Assembly (NCBI GenBank): GCA_029964075.1
Contig: CM057149.1
Location: 37,406,900 to 37,470,899, forward strand
Direction of reading: 5' to 3'
Length of the DNA stretch: 64,000 bases
Source: Patiria pectinifera
Lineage: Eukaryota; Echinodermata; Asteroidea; Valvatida; Asterinidae
Each line of letters starts with the position of its first letter. The first letter of the stretch is position 1. Of this stretch, positions 59,823 to 64,000 are shown piece after piece. The notes beneath the pieces were generated by a model. The model was not told the origin of the DNA. It worked only from the letters and a program-made list of their open reading frames with translations, and searched no databases. The position numbers and the translations under genes were made by a program.

Positions 59823-60203
59823 CTAGAGAGTCGTTACATAAACCATATCTCCTGCGGAGTCCTTAGGTTTGGGCGTGGCATCATCATTATCCTCCTCATC
59901 ATCTTCAGTGTCATTATTCAGATTGTCATCGTCCTCCGGATCGCTACTGTCACTGTTCCGATGAAGCCTGCCCTCGTGGTCGCGTTCGTGTGGCGAGGAG
60001 CGCTGGGTGTAATCCTGCAGTTCGTAACCGCCCAGATGGTCAAAGTAAGGGAGGGGCGTCTCCCCTTGATTGGCTTGGATCAGTCTGTGGGCGGCTTCAT
60101 CCATCTCTGATTGGCTCATATTGCAGGCCTCGGCAAGCTCACGCTCTACGGTGCTGATCAGGTCGCGATCATGGATAGGGGATATGCCTTCCTCCTCCAA
60201 GAC
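59823..60203 (-). CDS. Cav1 alpha-1 last coding exon, with PDZ-binding C-terminus
   Basis: Acceptor GTCTTAG; 126 residues plus stop. It begins VLEEEGISPIHDRDLISTVERELAEACNMSQSE..., the helical distal regulatory segment, continues through a highly acidic low-complexity run (DPEDDDNLNNDTEDDEEDNDD) and ends DMVYVTTL. The exon starts at the same point in the protein as I recall for the last exon of vertebrate CACNA1C (before VLISEGL). The tail fits a class I PDZ ligand (Thr at -2, Leu at 0). Confidence 0.93.
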   Translation of the reverse strand, partial: VLEEEGISPIHDRDLISTVERELAEACNMSQSEMDEAAHRLIQANQGETPLPYFDHLGGYELQDYTQRSSPHERDHEGRLHRNSDSSDPEDDDNLNNDTEDDEEDNDDATPKPKDSAGDMVYVTTL

Positions 60204-63200
60204 CTAAGACGAAAGACAATGAAAACAGCGACCATTAATATGAAATCATCAGACCAGCGAGATAGAAAGAAAACAAAAATATTTGAGGCATTGACATCTC
60301 AGATTGATTTTAGCTTTTTATAACACAGAGATAGAGAGAGTTACCAATGAAAGATAAACAGAATCAGGATTCCACAAACATCAGAATAAAGTTTTAAAGA
60401 AAATCTAATTCTGCAGGAATTAAAGAACAATTTTGCTCGATTCAAATTTTGATTTGTAGTTTTTATATTTGCTTCTTTCAAATACCAAAAGTGCATCTGT
60501 CCATCTGTTTTATTAGTTCATTAACACTGCAATCAACATGGACAAATTCTTCAGAATTTCAAACTGGAAGTGGCATGCAGATAAAACGTCATGCATTTTG
60601 ACTTAAATGCTGAAGTTATGCAAGAACTGGAAACATTAATGACTTAGTTAATATCATGTGCAAAGGCCTATGTTGGTCAGTACGTGCAAACTGTAAGGCA
60701 ACGATTACTTTTTCTGTTCCATAGTCATAGCTACTTAGGAAATTTGAGACACCTTAAATATCAAGAAATTACAGTTCTACATGACATCTGAAAAAGACTG
60801 TAACAGAAAAATACAAAAGTCAAAGAGAAATTCTGCCATCACGTGACCAATCACATGACTTGTTTCTCTGATGTTAACAATCAGATATGCATCGTATCCA
60901 ATAACAGGTTTCTATGTATAAATTTGCATAATAATGCATATTCATGCTTTGTCTTGAGTGACGTCGTGCTGTTTGCAGTAATGACAAACCACAAACCTGC
61001 CAGATCAATCTTGAAGATGACGGGTTAGACGCTGAAAATTTAAAAAGCAGTGCGGTTAGCGTTTTGCCGTCTAATTTGTCCAACAATGACACGAGCATCT
61101 TACAAAAGTAACAGAGTCAAGCTGTTTCACTCATCAGTGGATGCAATGTCTTAAGAGTTATCAGCAGAAAAATATGATAAACAACAGAACTGCATTGAAA
61201 TGAGTATGATTTGATAAATATTACTTGTGTAATGGAAGCTTCTGGGGAACAGAACTTTGCATCCAGATAAAATTATCCAGAAATATTTTATAATGATTTT
61301 TTTTTATTAAATGAGTTGTCAAAAGTCTGCTGTTTAAGATTCACTCCAATGGTTTCATGCATGTGTTGGTTATTAAGTATGATACATATTCAGATGGCAA
61401 TTTTCAGTTTTGACTTAGTAGTCACAATTGTTTTATGATTCACACAAATGAAGTCATGCATATTATGTAAGTTTTAGTCCCGTCTGGATGATGACAATTC
61501 CTCAGCATGCTTAATTGAATTAGACACCTGTTCAGCGTTTGAAAACACCTGTGGATATTTCATGCAGCTGTCAAGTGCAGAAATTAGCTAAGCACAGAAA
61601 ATATTGGCTAAGCGCAAAACAGATTACCAGCCAAAAAGTCACGCCAAGTACATTGCTTGAGACTGGTTACCAGCTGAATTTGCCTCATAAACTTGCTAAG
61701 CATTTTTGACAAAAATTGGCGCGGCAACTTCAAAAAATGGAATGGTTAGGGTGTTAGTGTTAAGGAAACTGGAAGTTATGTCAAAGAAGAATGATGTTAC
61801 CTGGGCAACTAGGCTCTCCGCACTCCCCTCCACGTTGTCGGGCAGTTGAGAGGATGTCGCCTTCGGACCTTTTGGTATCAGCGGCTGACGAACCTTTGGT
61901 TTGGTCAACGCTTTGAAGAACGCCGTGGAGGGATCTCGCGAGGTGCCTATCTCGCCGGTGGAATGTCGCAATGCCAGGGGCTCCTTGGTGTTATTGTTAT
62001 CGGTCGGCATGAGAGTGTCCCCAGCCCGGGCCCGGCTCCGGGGCGGAGTAGGGGTGTGATAGGAGGAGCGGACACGGCGAGGGGAGGACGGTGGCGTCAA
62101 CCATAAACGCGGGCGGCCATCGTCGCGTGGTTTGCCCTGCGGAGTCATCCCAGCGACGGCCATAACCTGTTTGTGGACAAATGTACTTCTAGTACAGTAG
62201 TCTTATATACGTATCAGAAACAAAACTCAAAAGAGATTAAAAGAAGCCGTGTGGTTTACAATTAAATAATCTAGTTATCACAGAAACGAAGAGTGACAAA
62301 TCACAAACCAGGACGTATGAACATCATGCATGTTCTGATTTGCTGTAATACCAAGATGTTTGGCAAGAAGTGAAACACTAAACTTTCAAACTTTACATCA
62401 ATTAAAAAAATCATGAAATGTAAAGTTGAAATGAGTGGAAAGGAAAACGACATCGATTGGTACAATGAGAGAATGAGAAGCGATTACGAGAATCATTACA
62501 ACAGTCTACTACCGGATCACATACTAAGAGAAAAATTATGGGCAAAATAAACAGAAGGAGTATTCGATCAGCAAACTTCTTGATTGCGTTCCCCAAAAAC
62601 CCACAATGGGTTTCTTAAATAACAATGTTTGTAGGAATTTGACACAATATTGGCATGCAGGCTTTTTTTTCTTAAAAAAATTAATTCATTACTGAAGAGC
62701 ATTCCAAATTTTAAAACAACCAACTATGACATCTATAAAAAATGATAAAAATTAATGAGAGTCTCATAACAGTATATAGATAAGCCCACATGCTACACTG
62801 TCTGTTTATTTTACGCAATTCATCAAACATTCCAAATGTCACACCTGGTTTTGCAAAATTTGCGGCATTTTGCCCAATGGTTTTGTGTCCATAAATATAT
62901 ACCCATGGAACTAGCAACCTTCCATGTTGATAAAGAGTCGATCGTGCTAAGTGTTAAATGAGATTGAAAGGCATATAGGATCATTTGCATTTATCTCCAT
63001 AGTAACCTACCAAACTTTTATCCAAAAAGCTTAAATAAAGATCACAGTGGTACTAAAAACCTGATGAAATTATTCCATCTGGCTTGCTGTCATTTAAAAG
63101 AAATGAAGAAATGTAGGTGATTTCCAACGATCAGTCAATTGACTGATTTTTGGAAAAAAGGAGTTCTATTGACAAAATCGTGTTTCGTGATCAAAAGGTT

Positions 63201-64000
63201 GTGCATGGTTTTTCACTGTTTTCTCGAAAAGTGTAATATCCACTGAGCTGAAACTTCAACAGGTTAGGTTTTGAACATTCATCCTTGGATTTTGAGTGGT
63301 GTTATTTCCAAACGATCAAAATGCACGAAAAGCAAATGATCCTATAAGCCTTTAAGCTTTGGATGATGGAGAAGTTTGCAGAGTTATCTTGTAAAGTGAA
63401 TAACTTGGGAAAATTGTTCTCTGCTTCTTCTAGTTCTTCTCAGAGCAACTGCTCTCTCAGAAACAGTTGTTTCACAAGGCGTGTCCACAAACTTCCCGTG
63501 TTGTGACCCAATTGGCATAAAATTAATTTCTTTTACATTTTGCAAGCTACTGTACAAAACACAGCCAGAAATAATAACGTATTTACAACTCAATTTAAAA
63601 AAAAAAGGTATATATAAATGATTTGAAGCAGAAATATATACACTGAGTTCAAGATAAATGAGAAAGAAAAGAAGGTTGGGATACACTGCAGATGACAAGG
63701 ATGGTTTGAAGGTCTGATGGAAGGATCCAAGGTTCTAGAGGAGTACTAAAGACCGAGACTAAGACAATGAGGTGATGGAGAAGGCATCCGTTTCATCTCT
63801 TTACCTGTGCCTGAGCTAGCTTCAATGGCACAGCCGTCTTTCTCTCGGAAGCCAGACGTGGCTCCGGTTTCCCCACGCAGGACAGCAGTGAGGAACCCGA
63901 GGTCCTGTGCGTCAACGCCGGCACCTTACGATTCATGGGATAGTTAGCGACGCTGTCGCATTCCCCGCTTGGAAGACTTGACTCATCACCGGGGTAGTGG
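59823..64000 (-). CDS. L-type voltage-gated calcium channel alpha-1 subunit (Cav1), distal C-terminal tail, partial
   Basis: Three exons, all phase 0 (64000-63805, 62166-61801, 60203-59823), encode the last 313 residues; the pore and all membrane segments lie beyond the right edge. Seen: AVPLKLAQAQ|VMAVAGMTPQ matches the vertebrate Cav1.2/1.3 block LPLHLVHHQALAVAGLSP; GSAESLVAQ|VLEEEGISPI and ERELAEACNMSQSEMDEAAH match SSLVEAVLISEGL and QELADACDMTIEEMESAAD; the protein ends VYVTTL versus VYVSSL. Known: this region of Cav1 is the distal C-terminal regulatory domain, which can bind back to the proximal tail and reduce channel opening, and the last residues bind PDZ scaffolds. The protein would lie at the plasma membrane with this tail cytosolic. 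It converges with SAMTOR. Assignment rests on remembered vertebrate sequence; the symbol is left blank because a single Cav1 gene in this lineage would not be orthologous to any one of the vertebrate CACNA1C/D/F/S genes. Confidence 0.9.
60204..61800 (-). other. Cav1 last intron
   Basis: GTAACA donor (minus strand, from 61800) to GTCTTAG acceptor. AT-rich; no further exon or clear repeat recognised. Confidence 0.8.
61801..62166 (-). CDS. Cav1 alpha-1 penultimate coding exon
   Basis: A 366-nt exon with acceptor CACAAACAG and donor GTAACA (minus strand), phase 0 at both ends. It encodes VMAVAGMTPQGKPRDDG..., a Pro/Ser/Arg-rich stretch (LTPPSSPRRVRSSYHTPTPP), and ends GSAESLVAQ. The AVAG start and the ESLV end are the conserved anchors of the Cav1 tail; the centre is low-complexity and disordered-looking with several SP/TP sites. 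Confidence 0.9.
62167..63804 (-). other. Cav1 intron with one MITE copy
   Basis: GTAAAG donor (from 63804) to ACAAACAG acceptor. Contains the family B copy at 62968-63351; otherwise nothing recognised. Confidence 0.8.
62968..63351. mobile_element. TTAA-flanked MITE family B, diverged copy
   Basis: Ends AAGGCATATAGGATCATTTG and CAAATGATCCTATAAGCCT are inverted; TTGA (62964-62967, changed from TTAA) and TTAA (63352-63355) flank. Internal CTGGCTTGCTGTCATTT and GAGCTGAAACTTCAACAGGTT match family B. Confidence 0.7.
63805..64000 (-). CDS. Cav1 alpha-1 C-terminal exon (antepenultimate or earlier, truncated by window edge)
   Basis: Reads HYPGDESSLPSGECDSVANY... to ...ASERKTAVPLKLAQAQ, 65 full codons, followed by a GTAAAG donor at 63804. 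The final ten residues match the LPLHLVHHQ block of vertebrate L-type channels. The upstream half is Ser/Pro-rich and not conserved. The 5' end lies outside the window. Confidence 0.85.

Noticed and set aside
59796..60110. 104-codon hydrophobic plus-strand ORF
   Set aside because: Complement of the Cav1 last exon; the acidic codons read as Val/Ile/Leu on the other strand and mimic a membrane segment.
61846..62106. 86-codon plus-strand ORF
   Set aside because: Complement of the Cav1 penultimate exon.

Overview
The window is eukaryotic, animal-type genomic DNA: AT-rich, intron-rich, long stretches without coding potential, GT-AG introns, many short inverted-repeat DNA transposons (MITEs) and tRNA-derived SINE-like pieces, and frequent ACATGTACATGT-type microsatellite patches. 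I recognise only two real genes, both conserved in animals. The protein sequences and the repeat style suggest a marine invertebrate deuterostome, perhaps an echinoderm such as a sea star; the species is an inference, not something the sequence proves.

Gene 1 (+ strand) is a SAMTOR/BMT2-homologue gene (S-adenosylmethionine sensor that restrains mTORC1). Five coding exons (23943-24042, 46964-47134, 47875-48052, 49576-49690, 50995-51624) join in consistent phase to a 397-residue protein, close to the roughly 405 residues of the vertebrate protein. The first intron is about 22.9 kb and is filled with mobile-element relics. Gene 2 (- strand) is the distal C-terminal tail of an L-type (Cav1) voltage-gated calcium channel alpha-1 subunit: three exons (64000-63805, 62166-61801, 60203-59823), all phase 0, ending in a PDZ-type tail VYVTTL. 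The rest of the channel lies beyond the right edge. The two genes converge tail to tail, with about 8.2 kb between stop codons; part of that is probably a long Cav1 3' UTR.

Layout: 1-23.9 kb has no recognisable protein-coding gene. It holds MITEs, a 75-bp tandem array in which every unit carries a CCAAT box and an ATGCAAAT octamer (11 kb), a CRE-bearing promoter-like patch (15.3-15.8 kb), a 3.2-kb element with about 510-bp inverted arms full of CCATATTGG/ATATGGCGGCC motifs (17.9-21.1 kb) carrying a dead transposon-associated ORF and a nested pogo-like MITE, and a 1.9-kb element with an unusual 12-bp flanking duplication (21.6-23.5 kb). The SAMTOR introns (24-51 kb) hold nested insertions, the clearest being a foldback element of 21-bp palindromes inside a TTAA-flanked MITE (34.56-35.66 kb), and a Harbinger-like MITE inside a hAT-like MITE (44.3-45.1 kb). 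They also hold a head-to-head pair of tRNA-like units (28.65-28.84 kb), minisatellites, and an array of hairpins (45.2-45.7 kb). 51.6-59.8 kb is the convergent intergenic/3' UTR zone, and 59.8-64 kb is the Cav1 tail.

There is no evidence that the two genes act together. Their juxtaposition is simply a convergent gene pair. I found no operon, CRISPR array, rRNA or intact tRNA gene. The most unusual material is the set of structured repeats.
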